A stretch of 64,000 nucleotides of DNA from DATILL01 sp035476575 (GTDB taxonomy: Bacteria > Actinomycetota > Actinomycetes > Mycobacteriales > JACQDL01). Shown piece by piece: positions 36,493 to 44,741 of the stretch (position 1 is its first letter; every line of letters starts with the position of its first letter). The stretch is taken from NCBI GenBank assembly GCA_035476575.1, contig DATILL010000065.1, positions 62,001-126,000 of the forward strand. Direction: 5' to 3'. The notes beneath the pieces are model-generated. The model searched no databases and was not told where the DNA came from. It saw only the letters and a list, made by a program, of their open reading frames with translations. Made by a program: the position numbers and the translations under genes.

Positions 36493-38232
36493 TCAGCGCC
36501 GGAACAGACCGCTGAAGTCTGCCACCGCGGCGTCCCGCGTGCCCAGCGGCGCCAGCCCGAACCGGTGCTCGATGGTCGCCAGGACCGACGTGGTGTCGTG
36601 AGCGATGTCATCGACGGTGAACGGCCGCGCCAACCGCGGCGAGATCACCAGGCCCGGCACCCGGGTGCCGGGGCCCCACCGGTCGCTGATCCCCGGCACG
36701 TGCGACGGCGGCGGGACGTGGTCCCATGACCCGCCGAACTCGTCGTAGGTCACCACGATCATCGTGTCGGCGGCGTCCGGGCCTTCCTCGATGGCCTTGA
36801 TCAGGTCCACCAGGTGGTCGCTGCCCAGGTGCTCGCTGGCGTAGCCGGGGTGCTCGTTCTCCAGCCCGATCGGCTTGACGATGCTCACCGGCCTGAGCTC
36901 GCCAGCCCGCGCGGCTGTGATGAGCTCGGCCTCGTCGCGCAGGTGGGCGGCGCGGGCCGCGGTGCCCGGTGCGTAGTTGGCGTAGTAGTTGAACGCCTGG
37001 TGGTGGTACTGGAACGTCGCGTTGGGGCAGTTCGGCCACACCGCGCCGGTCGCCGTCCGCGGGTCGCTGCAGGCGCCCGGCGTGCTGCCGTTCGTCCAGC
37101 CGGGCCCGCCCACGTCGCCGTCGGCGTTGGACCAGCCGCCGGAGTACCATGCCCAGTCCACGCCGGCGGCGGACAGCCGGTCACCGATGGTGGGGGTGGT
37201 CAGCGGCGGGAGCCTGCGGGCTGCCGAGGTACCGGGCGCGTACGGCTGGTAGGGCGGCTGGATGGTGTTGACCGCGTAGTCGCCGCAGGTCGTGCGCGGC
37301 GGCGGGGTTGGCCCGTTGGCCGGTACGGCGCAGGACCCGTCTGGGTTGGCCGCCTGGGTCAGCGCCGCGTCCTTGGTGCCGGGCGTGGCCGGGTGCAGCG
37401 GGGTGCCGGCCGGGAGGCCGTCCGGTCCGACCACCGAGTGCAGGTCGTTCGGCCCGCCGTCGTGGACGGCGTTGGCGAAGACCGGCGGCTGCGCGGAGAT
37501 CAGCCACTGGTGGTTCAGGAACGACCCACCGAACGTCCCCTGGAAGAGGTAGTCCGACACGGCGTAGTGGGGTGCGCCGGGTGAGTGCAGGTACCGGTAG
37601 ATCGGCAGCGCGCGGGTGTCGTAGTACCCCATGGCCAGGCCGGCGGCGTCGCTGCCGGCGACGTAGCGGTCCATCCGGCCGCCGTGGATCTGGTACTGCT
37701 CGTTGTAGTAGCGGTGCACCATGTCACGGGTGCAGCCGCCCGGCTGGCCCTGGCCCTTGGCCATGCCGTTGGGGGCGAACACGCCGGGCGCCGGGCAGGT
37801 GGTGTCGGTGGGCGCGATGTGGTCGTCGATCCGGAACGGCACGTTTCGGAACGCCGACGACACCGGCTGGCCGGCGTTGGTGCCGGTGCACGTCACGGCC
37901 AGCGGCGGCGCGGTCAGGTTGACGTCGTTCTGCGGCAGGCAGGAGAGCGTGCTGCCGTCCGGCGCACGCTGCGTGTGCCGGGGGGTGTTGTCCGGGCCCG
38001 GCTCGTTGGCCAGCCCGTCGGTGGACTCCCACAGCCCGAACAGGTTGTCGTAGCTGTGGTTCTCCTCGTAGATCATCACGATGTGGTTGATGCCGGCGAG
38101 GCCAGCCGCGTGCCCGCCGGCTGTCTCGCGCGGGCTGGCTGCCGCACGGTGGTCACCTCCGGCGACCACCGTGGCGATCCCGAGCGCGGCGGCGGCAGCA
38201 CCGGCCACCCGACGACGCAGCTGCACGTCCAC
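36493..38232 (-). CDS. Secreted phosphoesterase (phospholipase C / acid phosphatase family)
   Basis: A 579-residue member of the PF04185 phosphoesterase family. A signal peptide (RRRVAGAAAAALGIATVVAG) precedes HIVMIYEENHSYDNLFG, the catalytic/metal motif of this family. Further signatures are APHYAVSDYLFQGTFGGSFLNHQWL, YSGGW, and the C-terminal MIVVTYDEFGGSWDHVPPP. The start GTG has GGGAGGA upstream; a longer open frame to 38571 runs through the rpe remnant and is not credible. Substrate cannot be fixed (phosphatidylcholine or phosphomonoesters). It is inserted on the opposite strand between rsmB and the rpe remnant. Confidence 0.88.
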   Translation of the reverse strand: MDVQLRRRVAGAAAAALGIATVVAGGDHRAAASPRETAGGHAAGLAGINHIVMIYEENHSYDNLFGLWESTDGLANEPGPDNTPRHTQRAPDGSTLSCLPQNDVNLTAPPLAVTCTGTNAGQPVSSAFRNVPFRIDDHIAPTDTTCPAPGVFAPNGMAKGQGQPGGCTRDMVHRYYNEQYQIHGGRMDRYVAGSDAAGLAMGYYDTRALPIYRYLHSPGAPHYAVSDYLFQGTFGGSFLNHQWLISAQPPVFANAVHDGGPNDLHSVVGPDGLPAGTPLHPATPGTKDAALTQAANPDGSCAVPANGPTPPPRTTCGDYAVNTIQPPYQPYAPGTSAARRLPPLTTPTIGDRLSAAGVDWAWYSGGWSNADGDVGGPGWTNGSTPGACSDPRTATGAVWPNCPNATFQYHHQAFNYYANYAPGTAARAAHLRDEAELITAARAGELRPVSIVKPIGLENEHPGYASEHLGSDHLVDLIKAIEEGPDAADTMIVVTYDEFGGSWDHVPPPSHVPGISDRWGPGTRVPGLVISPRLARPFTVDDIAHDTTSVLATIEHRFGLAPLGTRDAAVADFSGLFRR

Positions 38233-38371
38233 AGATCCTCCCGATCCTTCTGGTGCCGCGGCATGTCTCCGCGTTGTCGCAGCCTGGCCCCGACGGGGTG
38301 CCCTTGGGGAGCCCCCAAAGAACCGAATCGGAGAATTTCCGGTTACAGGCTGGTGAGTTCTCGAGGGCGGA

Positions 38372-38387
38372 TAGTCCGATCGGACTA
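38372..38387. promoter_or_regulatory. Perfect 16-bp palindrome upstream of the phosphoesterase gene and rpe remnant
   Basis: TAGTCCGATCGGACTA is exactly self-complementary. It lies 140 bases before the phosphoesterase GTG (minus strand) and immediately before TAGACT (38389-38394), a good -10 placed seven bases before the GTG of the rpe remnant, which would make that transcript leaderless. It could be an operator for either gene. Confidence 0.5.
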
Positions 38388-38400
38388 CTAGACTGCGCGG

Positions 38401-38715
38401 GTGCAGGCACGCATCGCGCCCGCATCCTGGCCGCCGACTTCGCCTGTCTCGGCGCGCGGGCCGAGGCGGTGGCGAACGCCGACTGGCTGCATATCGACGT
38501 GATAGATCAACGATCCGGACCGGTGGGCGCCGCCATACGCCGAGCAGGGCGCCTGCAATGTCAGCTTCCACGTCGAGGCGGCGGCCGACCCGGTGCGGAC
38601 GGCCAGGGCGATCCGCTCGGGCGATGCGCTGGCCGGCCTGGCGATCAAGCCGAAGACGCCGCTCGACCCCTATCTGGAACGGGTGTCGACATGTTCGTCG
38701 TCACTTCCATGATCG
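38401..38715 (+). pseudogene. rpe: Remnant of ribulose-phosphate 3-epimerase
   Basis: Three pieces of Rpe can be read. VQARIAP then, one base out of frame, ILAADFACLGARAEAVANAD and WLHIDVID (N-terminus). After a deletion, in another frame, DRWAPPYAEQGACNVSFHVE, AAADPVRTARAIRSGDALAG and LAIKPKTPLDPYL (middle). Then VDMFVVTSMI, again shifted, and a stop. The active-site DGHFVPN region and the whole C-terminal third are missing. Rpe normally follows rsmB in actinobacteria, so this is the decayed resident gene, not a foreign fragment. Confidence 0.85.
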
Positions 38716-38733
38716 GGAGTTAGACCGAACGTC

Positions 38734-39144
38734 TTACAGTCCCGCCGAGTCGGAAAGGTCGAGTAGTTCGCGGCGCACTCGCCCGCTGGGCGTAGTCTCG
38801 CGTTCGTTCCACCCGACGACACCGAGCGTATCGCCGGCCTGATACAACCCAATTCCCGCCACCGTATACGGCACGGTATTCTCCGGCAGCATGTCGAGCG
38901 GACACCATCCAATCTTCGCGCATTTGTGCGGCTCGGCGTTGACCGGCTCGCCCTGGCCGGCCGGGTTGCTGACGACGTGGAAGAAGAACCCGATACGGGC
39001 CTCCTCCGCTGGGTTGCGGTAGTGGACGGTGGACGTGAGCCGGACATCGGCGTAGCCGGTGCCCTCCCGCAGGGCCAGCAGCACTTGGTCGCCCCGGGTG
39101 AGGATGAGCAGGACATCGACAACGCTGGCGTAGGGCTCCAGCAT
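38734..39144 (-). pseudogene. Nudix-type hydrolase lacking its Nudix box
   Basis: A 136-codon intact frame (MLEPYASVVDVLLILTRGDQ ... LREGTGYAD) continues directly with VRLTSTVHYRNPAEEARIGF and the C-terminal VNAEPHKCAKIGWCPLDMLP and TVPYTVAGIGLYQAG of a Nudix hydrolase. The residues between TGYAD and the next strand, which should include the catalytic GX5EX7REUXEEXGU helix, are absent. The deletion keeps the frame, so a protein could still be made but should have no pyrophosphohydrolase activity. It may be a pseudogene or, less likely, a binding protein derived from Nudix. Confidence 0.75.
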
Positions 39145-39299
39145 GGCCGCGCAGCCTAGCCGCTGGCTGCCTCCAGTCGCGGACTAACCCGCCGGGCTAC
39201 CCAGGCAACCCGGCGCCCAGGCGCGGCAGCACTGCGCCATAGCGTCAAGGACGGGTCCGGTTTGGGGGTCGGCTGAGGGGTCGAGGACGAGCCGGGCAC

Positions 39300-40046
39300 G
39301 CCAGCCGAGCATCACCCGGCCCGTCGAGCTGGGCGTGTTCGAGGACGGCGAACCAGCCCGGGTGCTGCTGCTGCGCCGGCACACCCTGATCGGTGGGGCG
39401 ACCGAGGCCGGCAAGTCCGGCGTCCTCAACGTCATCCTGGCTGCCCTGACCCGGCTGCCCGGATGTGGTGGTGTGGGGCATCGACCTCAAAGCAGGGATG
39501 GAGCTACGCCCCTGGGCCGGCTGCCTGCAACGGCTGGCCACCACCCCCGACCAAGCCCAGAGCCTCCTCGCCCAAGCCGTGACCGAGCTCGACCGCCGTG
39601 CCGCACTGCTGGCCGAGACCGGCCACCGGCAGTGGACCCCGACCCCGGACACGCCCGCGCTGGTCATCCTCATCGACGAGTACGCCGAGCTCGGCGAGCC
39701 CGCCCGCCAGCACGCCGACTCCCTCGCCCGACGCGGCCGAGCCGTCGCCGTGACCCTGCTGGCCGCGACCCAACGCCCGACACAGGCCGCGATGGGCCAC
39801 GGCGCCACCCGCTCCCAGATGGACGCCCGGATCTGCCTACGCGTCCGAGAACGCAGAGACACCGACCTGATCCTCGGCCAAGGCGCGCACACCGCAGGCT
39901 GGCACGCCGTCCACGCCGCCGTCGAGGCACTGCCACCCCTCACCGACGAACACAACCTGACCCGACACCACCACCCGGGTGCCCGCATCCCAACAGGAGC
40001 GCGGGCACCCGCACATCACCTCTACACCACCTATCACTGCACCTAA
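39300..40046 (+). pseudogene. Frameshifted FtsK/SpoIIIE-type DNA translocase fragment
   Basis: Residues PVELGVFEDGEPARVLLLRR and GGATEAGKSGVLNV (Walker A) are followed after LTRLP by a one-base insertion near 39461-39466; the next frame continues VVVWGIDLKAGMELRPWAG, ALVILIDEYAELGEPARQHA (Walker B), VTLLAATQRPTQAAMGHGA and LGQGAHTAGWHA. This is the motor of TraB/FtsK-like transfer proteins of actinobacterial integrative elements. The N-terminal half of such proteins is missing. No integrase, replication initiator or excisionase is adjacent, so it is a relic of a mobile element. Confidence 0.8.
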
Positions 40047-40062
40047 TTCGACACTTAACGCA

Positions 40063-40151
40063 GGCAACATGAGGTGACCACAGCGCCGACAGGTCACCAC
40101 ACGGGCGCTGCGGGCAACGACAGGTGACCACAACGCCGAGAGGTGACCACA
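40063..40151. repeat. Two 39-bp repeats built of GGTGACC half-sites
   Basis: Units at 40063-40101 and 40113-40151 share GGCAAC, AGGTGACCACA, CGCCGA and AGGTnACCACA (5 differences). Each unit has two GGTGACC/GGTCACC words about 18 bases apart. A third copy lies 9 kb away at 31230-31264. They follow directly after the FtsK-like relic and precede the ligase gene; they may be iterons, a clt-like transfer site or a regulator-binding array. Confidence 0.7.
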
Positions 40152-40164
40152 GGGGAGGGCGGAG

Positions 40165-41736
40165 TTGTCGGTGCCCGGGCGGATGATGCGTCTCGTGCTG
40201 CTACACGACGTCGCCGCGACCTCGGAGTCGGTCGCCGCATCGAGCTCCAGGCTGGCCAAGATCGATGCGCTGGCGGCCTGCCTGCGCCGGCTGGCACCGG
40301 GCGAGATCGCTCCCGCGGTGGCTTACCTGGCTGGCGAGCTCCGGCAGCGGCAGATCGGCGTCGGCTGGGCGGCGTTGCGTGACCTGCCTGGGCCGGCGGC
40401 CGAGCCGGGCCTGACGGTCGCCGAGGTGGATGCGGCCTGCGGGGTCATCGGCGCGCTGGCCGGCCCCGGCTCGCAGGCCGAACGGCGGCGCGGGCTGGCC
40501 GAGCTGTTCGGCCGGGCCACCGAGAGGGAGCAGCGGTTCCTGCGCGCCCTGCTAACCGGCGAGCTGCGGCAGGGCGCGCTGGAGGGGGTGATGGCGGACG
40601 CGGTAGCTCGGGCGGCCGACCTGCCGGCTGCCGCGGTCCGCCGGGCGGTGCTGCTACGCGGCGACCTGCACGCGGTGGCCGAAGCGGCGCTGACCGGAGG
40701 CGCGGCCGGGCTGGCGGCGTTCCGGCCGCGGATCGGGCAGCCGCTGCGGCCGATGCTGGCCCAGCCGGCCGACGACGTCGACGCCGCGCTGGCCCGGGCT
40801 GGCGGTGGTGCGGCCGGCGTGGAGCAGAAGCTGGACGGCGTGCGGATCCAGGTGCACCGGTCGGGGGCGGACGCGGCGGTGTTCACCCGCAGCCTGGACG
40901 ACATCACCGACCGGGTGCCGGAGGTGGTCGAGGCCACGCTGGCGCTGCCGGCCGGCGCGCTGATCCTGGACGGCGAGGCAATCGCGCTGCGGGCCGACGG
41001 CCGGCCACTGCCGTTCCAGGTGACCGCCGGCCGGGTCGGCAGCCGCGGTGAGACCGACCGGCTGCGCGCGGCGGTGCCGCTGTCTCCGGTGTTCTTCGAC
41101 ATCCTGCACGCCGACGGTGCCGACCTGCTGGACGAGCCGGGCGAGCTCCGGGTGGCCGCGCTGGCCGGGATCGTGCCGGAGCCGCTGCGGATCGGCCGGA
41201 TCGTGGCCAACGGCGTCGAGCCGGCCCGTGCGTTCCTTGCCGAGGCACTGCGGCACGGGCACGAGGGGGTGGTGGTCAAGTCGCTGGCCACGCCGTACGA
41301 GGCAGGTCGGCGAGGCGGCGGCTGGCTCAAGGTCAAGCCGAGGCACACGCTCGATCTCGTGGTGCTGGCCGCCGAGTGGGGGCACGGCCGGCGCCGCGGC
41401 TGGCTGTCCAACCTGCATCTGGGCGCGCGGGACACGGCCGGGCCAGGGTTCGTGATGCTGGGCAAGACGTTCAAGGGGCTGACCGACCAGATGCTGGCGT
41501 GGCAGACCGAGCGGCTGCGTGAGCTGGCCGTGACACCGCTCGACCAATGGGTCGTCCAGGTCCGGCCGGAGCTGGTGGTGGAGATCGCCTTCGACGGCGT
41601 GCAGCGCTCGCCGAGGTACCCGGGCGGGCTGGCCCTGCGGTTCGCCCGGGTGAAGGGCTACCGCACTGACAAGTCAGCCGCCGACGCAGACACGATTGAC
41701 ATGGTGCGGGCCATCCATGCCGCCGGGCGTGCATGA
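40165..41736 (+). CDS. ligB: ATP-dependent DNA ligase
   Basis: A 523-residue ATP-dependent ligase. An N-terminal helical domain (residues 10-190) precedes the nucleotidyltransferase domain with motif I EQKLDGVRIQVHR (catalytic Lys222), motif III (FFDILHADG), motif IV (EGVVVKSL), motif V (WLKVKPRHTLDLVVL) and an OB-fold. It seals nicks in repair, in addition to the essential NAD ligase that is not in this window. Start is TTG with GGGAGG six bases upstream; ATG codons at 40183 and 40186 are alternatives. The gene symbol follows the actinobacterial LigB type and is likely but not certain. Confidence 0.88.
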   Translation: MSVPGRMMRLVLLHDVAATSESVAASSSRLAKIDALAACLRRLAPGEIAPAVAYLAGELRQRQIGVGWAALRDLPGPAAEPGLTVAEVDAACGVIGALAGPGSQAERRRGLAELFGRATEREQRFLRALLTGELRQGALEGVMADAVARAADLPAAAVRRAVLLRGDLHAVAEAALTGGAAGLAAFRPRIGQPLRPMLAQPADDVDAALARAGGGAAGVEQKLDGVRIQVHRSGADAAVFTRSLDDITDRVPEVVEATLALPAGALILDGEAIALRADGRPLPFQVTAGRVGSRGETDRLRAAVPLSPVFFDILHADGADLLDEPGELRVAALAGIVPEPLRIGRIVANGVEPARAFLAEALRHGHEGVVVKSLATPYEAGRRGGGWLKVKPRHTLDLVVLAAEWGHGRRRGWLSNLHLGARDTAGPGFVMLGKTFKGLTDQMLAWQTERLRELAVTPLDQWVVQVRPELVVEIAFDGVQRSPRYPGGLALRFARVKGYRTDKSAADADTIDMVRAIHAAGRA

Positions 41737-41748
41737 CCGGCACGCAGC

Positions 41749-42606
41749 TCAGCCGTAGCGGGCGGTCATCACGCTGTCGCCGGAGTACGCCGGGTTGCCG
41801 TCGTCTTTCTCGTAGCTGATCTCGACCGTGGTGTAGCCGGAGACCAGCGAGTCGCTCAGCACATACTGGTTGGACGTGCTCGGCGTCAGCACTCCGACCG
41901 GCAGCAGCTTGGGCGTGCCGGCCCCGCCATTGATCAGCCACACCTCGTAAAAGCGGCCGCGCGGTGCCGCATTCAGGTTGTGTGCGTCGATGGTCATCGT
42001 CGAGCCGCGCATGGTCACGGTGCCGGTCGCGGTCCACGTGCCGACCGGCCGCATCGCGACCTCGCGGGCCGACCCGTCCGGGCCCGGCCGGTGGATCAGC
42101 GTGGCCGCTCCGATCCCGCCGACCAACAACACCGCGGCGGCCGCGGCCGACCACCAGCCACGCCGGCTCGGCTGCCGTGCGCCGGCCAGGCGCCGGTCGC
42201 GTGTCGGCGCCCGCGCGGTGGCCGCCCCTGTGGCCGGCGCGTTGCCCGGGGCGCTCTCGGAGGCGCCCTCGGCCCATCCGTCGAGCTCGCTCCGCTGGAC
42301 AGGCACGCCCCATTGGTTGGCGTCCTCGGACCGGGTGAGCAGGCTGCCGGCCTCCGTACCGACCCCGCCGCCGGTGATCTCAGCGAGGAGTCGTGAAGGG
42401 TCCGGCAAGACCACCTCAGACTGGGTGATGACCTCCGGCGCGAACCGGGCAGCCGAGCGCACCGACGCGGACGCGACCGCGACCACGACCAGATCCTGCC
42501 GGCAGTCGTCGCAGCTCCGCAGGTGCGCGGCGAGCTGCGCCGTGGCCGACCGGTCCAGCTCGCCAGCGAGCAGTCCCGGCAGGTCGTCGAAGACATGGTC
42601 GGTCAG
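41749..42606 (-). CDS. Zinc-binding anti-sigma factor (RskA-like), probable CTG start
   Basis: A 285-residue membrane anti-sigma factor. With a CTG start at 42606 the N-terminus contains the zinc anti-sigma motif His28-x3-Cys32-x2-Cys35 (HLRSCDDC). One membrane helix lies near residue 160 (WWSAAAAAVLLVGGIGAATL), and a C-terminal RskA-like domain outside the cell follows (GTWTATGTVTMRGS, FYEVWLINGGAGTPK). The first standard start codon (GTG, 42486) would remove the zinc motif. The CTG overlaps the sigma stop (CTGA), and AGGAGAAAGGGGG lies just upstream. It should hold the adjacent sigma factor inactive until proteolysed. Confidence 0.85.
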   Translation of the reverse strand: MTDHVFDDLPGLLAGELDRSATAQLAAHLRSCDDCRQDLVVVAVASASVRSAARFAPEVITQSEVVLPDPSRLLAEITGGGVGTEAGSLLTRSEDANQWGVPVQRSELDGWAEGASESAPGNAPATGAATARAPTRDRRLAGARQPSRRGWWSAAAAAVLLVGGIGAATLIHRPGPDGSAREVAMRPVGTWTATGTVTMRGSTMTIDAHNLNAAPRGRFYEVWLINGGAGTPKLLPVGVLTPSTSNQYVLSDSLVSGYTTVEISYEKDDGNPAYSGDSVMTARYG

Positions 42607-43145
42607 GGCACGCCCCCTTTCTCCTCGAGCAGGCCAGCGAGCCGTTGCATGCCGCGCGACATCCTGGTCTTCACCGTACCAATCGGGATGCCGAGCTTCC
42701 GGGCGATCTCGGCTTGAGTGTGCCGTTCGAAGTACGCGAGGACCAGCACCTCCCGCTGCGGCGGCGGCAGCATGGCCAGCGCCCGGCGTACGTCGATCGC
42801 CCAGGCATAGCGTTCGGCGATCTCCCGACCGTCATCGCCGGTCAGCTCCCGCATCTCGTCCAGGGCTACGACGCCCTGCGGTCGCGCGCGCAGGTGGTCG
42901 ATGGCCCGCTTGCGAGCGATGCCGAGGACCCACCCGTGCAGGCTCCTGCCGGGGTCGAAACGGTCCTGATGCCGCCAGACCTCGATGAAGACCCGCTGCA
43001 GCACGTCCTCGGCCTCGCTCGGTGAGACGTAGCGGCGCAGGTAGGACAGCACCAGCGGCCCGAGCTGCCGGTAGCAGTCCTCCAGGGCGGACAGCTCGCC
43101 GTGGGCGAGTCGCACGCCGATCGCATGCAGCACCGATGAGTCCAC
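42603..43145 (-). CDS. ECF RNA polymerase sigma factor (SigK-like)
   Basis: A 180-residue ECF sigma factor. Region 2 is visible as LGPLVLSYLRRYVSPSEAED through VFIEVWRHQDRFDPGRSLHG and WVLGIARKRAIDHLR; region 4 as ALAMLPPPQREVLVLAYFER and HTQAEIARKLGIPIGTVKTR. It directs RNA polymerase to stress or envelope genes. Its stop overlaps the CTG of the zinc anti-sigma gene, the standard sigma/anti-sigma pairing. Start GTG. No target promoter with a matching motif can be assigned by eye. Confidence 0.92.
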   Translation of the reverse strand: MDSSVLHAIGVRLAHGELSALEDCYRQLGPLVLSYLRRYVSPSEAEDVLQRVFIEVWRHQDRFDPGRSLHGWVLGIARKRAIDHLRARPQGVVALDEMRELTGDDGREIAERYAWAIDVRRALAMLPPPQREVLVLAYFERHTQAEIARKLGIPIGTVKTRMSRGMQRLAGLLEEKGGVP

Positions 43146-43219
43146 GACTCCCTATCGTGGCCGTTGCGCGGCCTGTGGGCCACCCGTGGCCGGGCGGTCG
43201 GCGGCTGGGCCGCCTGCGA

Positions 43220-43651
43220 TCAGGATGTGGACAGCTCCCGGTCCGCGGCCAGCCCGATGCCGAGCAGGACCAGCGCGCTGCCAAAGTGCAGGACGTTGTC
43301 GAACCCGTTCAGCGCCAGGATGTTCGCCGAGTTGTCCAGGATAAACAGACCGATGACGCCAACGAACAGGTAGATGGCGCCCACCAGGGTGTTGACGGCG
43401 CGGGAGAGCCCCAGGCCGGCGTACGCGGCCCCGGCGAGCAGCACGCCGACCAAGATGTGCACCAGGTTGTGGAGCGGGTTGATCTCAAACAGCCCGAGCA
43501 GCTTGTTGCCGTGGTGGGCGGCAAAGTCGGTGCCACCGGTGACGGTGAACCCGACTAGGCCCACGAGCAGGTAGACCACGCCAAGAACCATGCCGACGAG
43601 GGTGTTGACGGACCGCGTTGCGGCGCCGCCCTTTGCGGTGCGGGTAGTCAT
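43220..43651 (-). CDS. DUF4383 membrane protein
   Basis: A 143-residue protein with four membrane helices (LVGMVLGVVYLLVGLVGF, LVHILVGVLLAGAAYAG, LVGAIYLFVGVIGLFI, LHFGSALVLLGIGLAA), an N-terminal basic segment and the NPLHNLVHI motif typical of DUF4383. The family is widespread in actinobacteria, often near ECF sigma factors or stress genes, and its function is unknown. It lies upstream of the sigma/anti-sigma pair on the same strand and could be part of its regulon. Confidence 0.85.
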   Translation of the reverse strand: MTTRTAKGGAATRSVNTLVGMVLGVVYLLVGLVGFTVTGGTDFAAHHGNKLLGLFEINPLHNLVHILVGVLLAGAAYAGLGLSRAVNTLVGAIYLFVGVIGLFILDNSANILALNGFDNVLHFGSALVLLGIGLAADRELSTS

Positions 43652-43847
43652 CTGGGCCTCCGCGGAGTTGGTTTCGCTACACCGACGTATTCGGTGTCGG
43701 GCTGGTGCCTGGTTCCCAGTTCGCCGACTTTTCCGCCGGATCGAAACCCTGGCAGCACCACGCCGTTCCCGAGCGCGGCCGCCGAGCGTGGCCCCCTCCG
43801 AGCATGGCCCCCCGAGCGCGGCATGGTGCTACCAGCTCCGCTCGGCA

Positions 43848-44741
43848 TCACTCGGTACGGCGGAACTCCAGGATGGCGACGCCGAGCATCGCCAGGCCGA
43901 GCATCGCGACGATCAGCACCTCCAGCGACGCCGGCACCGCCCAGCCGTTCCAGGTGACGCCCCGGCCGAGCGCCTCGTGCACCGCCGGGCTGACCGCGAG
44001 GTGGCCGAACACCGCGTGCCGCATGGGGTCGACGGCGTACGTCATCGGGTTGACCCGGGTCAGCACCGCCAGCCAGGTCGGCAGGTTGGCCAGCGGGAAC
44101 AGCGCGCCGGACAGGAACATCATCGGCATCATGGCGATCTGCATCACGCCCATGAACGCCTGGATGCTCTTGATCCGGGCTGCCAGCACCACCCCGAACG
44201 CGGTCAGCATGAACGCCGCCAGGAACATCTCCCCGGCGAGGGTGAGCAGCAGCATGGGTGAGTAGGGCACCCCGGCCAGCCCGGCCAGGCCCAGGATGAC
44301 CAACCCCTGCAGGGTGGCGATCAGCGCCCCGCCGAGCGTCTTGCCGACCACGATCGTGGCCCGGCTGATCGGCGCCACCAGCATCTCGCGCAGGAAGCCG
44401 AACTCACGATCCCAGACGATCGAGGCGGCCGAGAACAGCGCGGTGAACATCGTCGACATGGCCACCACGCCGGGGAAGATGAAGGTGCGCAGGTTCAGCC
44501 CGCCGGAGCCGCGGGCGACCAGCGCGGACAGCCCGGTGCCGAGCACCAGCAGCCACAACAGCGGCTGGACCAGGCTGGTGACCAGCCTGGTCCGGTCCCA
44601 CCAGAACCGGATCAGCTCGCGCTGGACCAGGATCTTCACCCCGCGCAGGTCATGCCGCAGGCTGCGCTCCGGGACGCTGACCCGGACCACCGTCCCGCTG
44701 CTGAGCTCCTCGTTCACAAGCTGGCTGACCATCTCACTCAC
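43848..44741 (-). CDS. ABC-2 type transporter permease (DrrB-like)
   Basis: A 297-residue permease with six membrane helices and the ABC-2 signature (FPGVVAMSTMFTALFSAASIVWDREFGFLREMLVAP in pieces, and PMMFLSGALFPLANLP, NPMTYAVDPMRH). It pairs with the ATPase encoded just upstream (4-base overlap) to form a two-gene exporter like daunorubicin DrrAB. The substrate is unknown; drugs, lipids or peptides are possible. It is 34 kb from the RiPP cluster, so a link to export of that product is only speculative. Confidence 0.88.
   Translation of the reverse strand: MSEMVSQLVNEELSSGTVVRVSVPERSLRHDLRGVKILVQRELIRFWWDRTRLVTSLVQPLLWLLVLGTGLSALVARGSGGLNLRTFIFPGVVAMSTMFTALFSAASIVWDREFGFLREMLVAPISRATIVVGKTLGGALIATLQGLVILGLAGLAGVPYSPMLLLTLAGEMFLAAFMLTAFGVVLAARIKSIQAFMGVMQIAMMPMMFLSGALFPLANLPTWLAVLTRVNPMTYAVDPMRHAVFGHLAVSPAVHEALGRGVTWNGWAVPASLEVLIVAMLGLAMLGVAILEFRRTE

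Noticed and set aside
39184..39435. 83-codon minus-strand frame beside the FtsK relic
   Set aside because: It overlaps the Walker A half of the relic on the opposite strand and shows no family motif.
40063..40151. CRISPR array
   Set aside because: Only two 39-bp units with an 11-bp spacer, internally palindromic half-sites and no cas genes; spacing and number do not fit a CRISPR.
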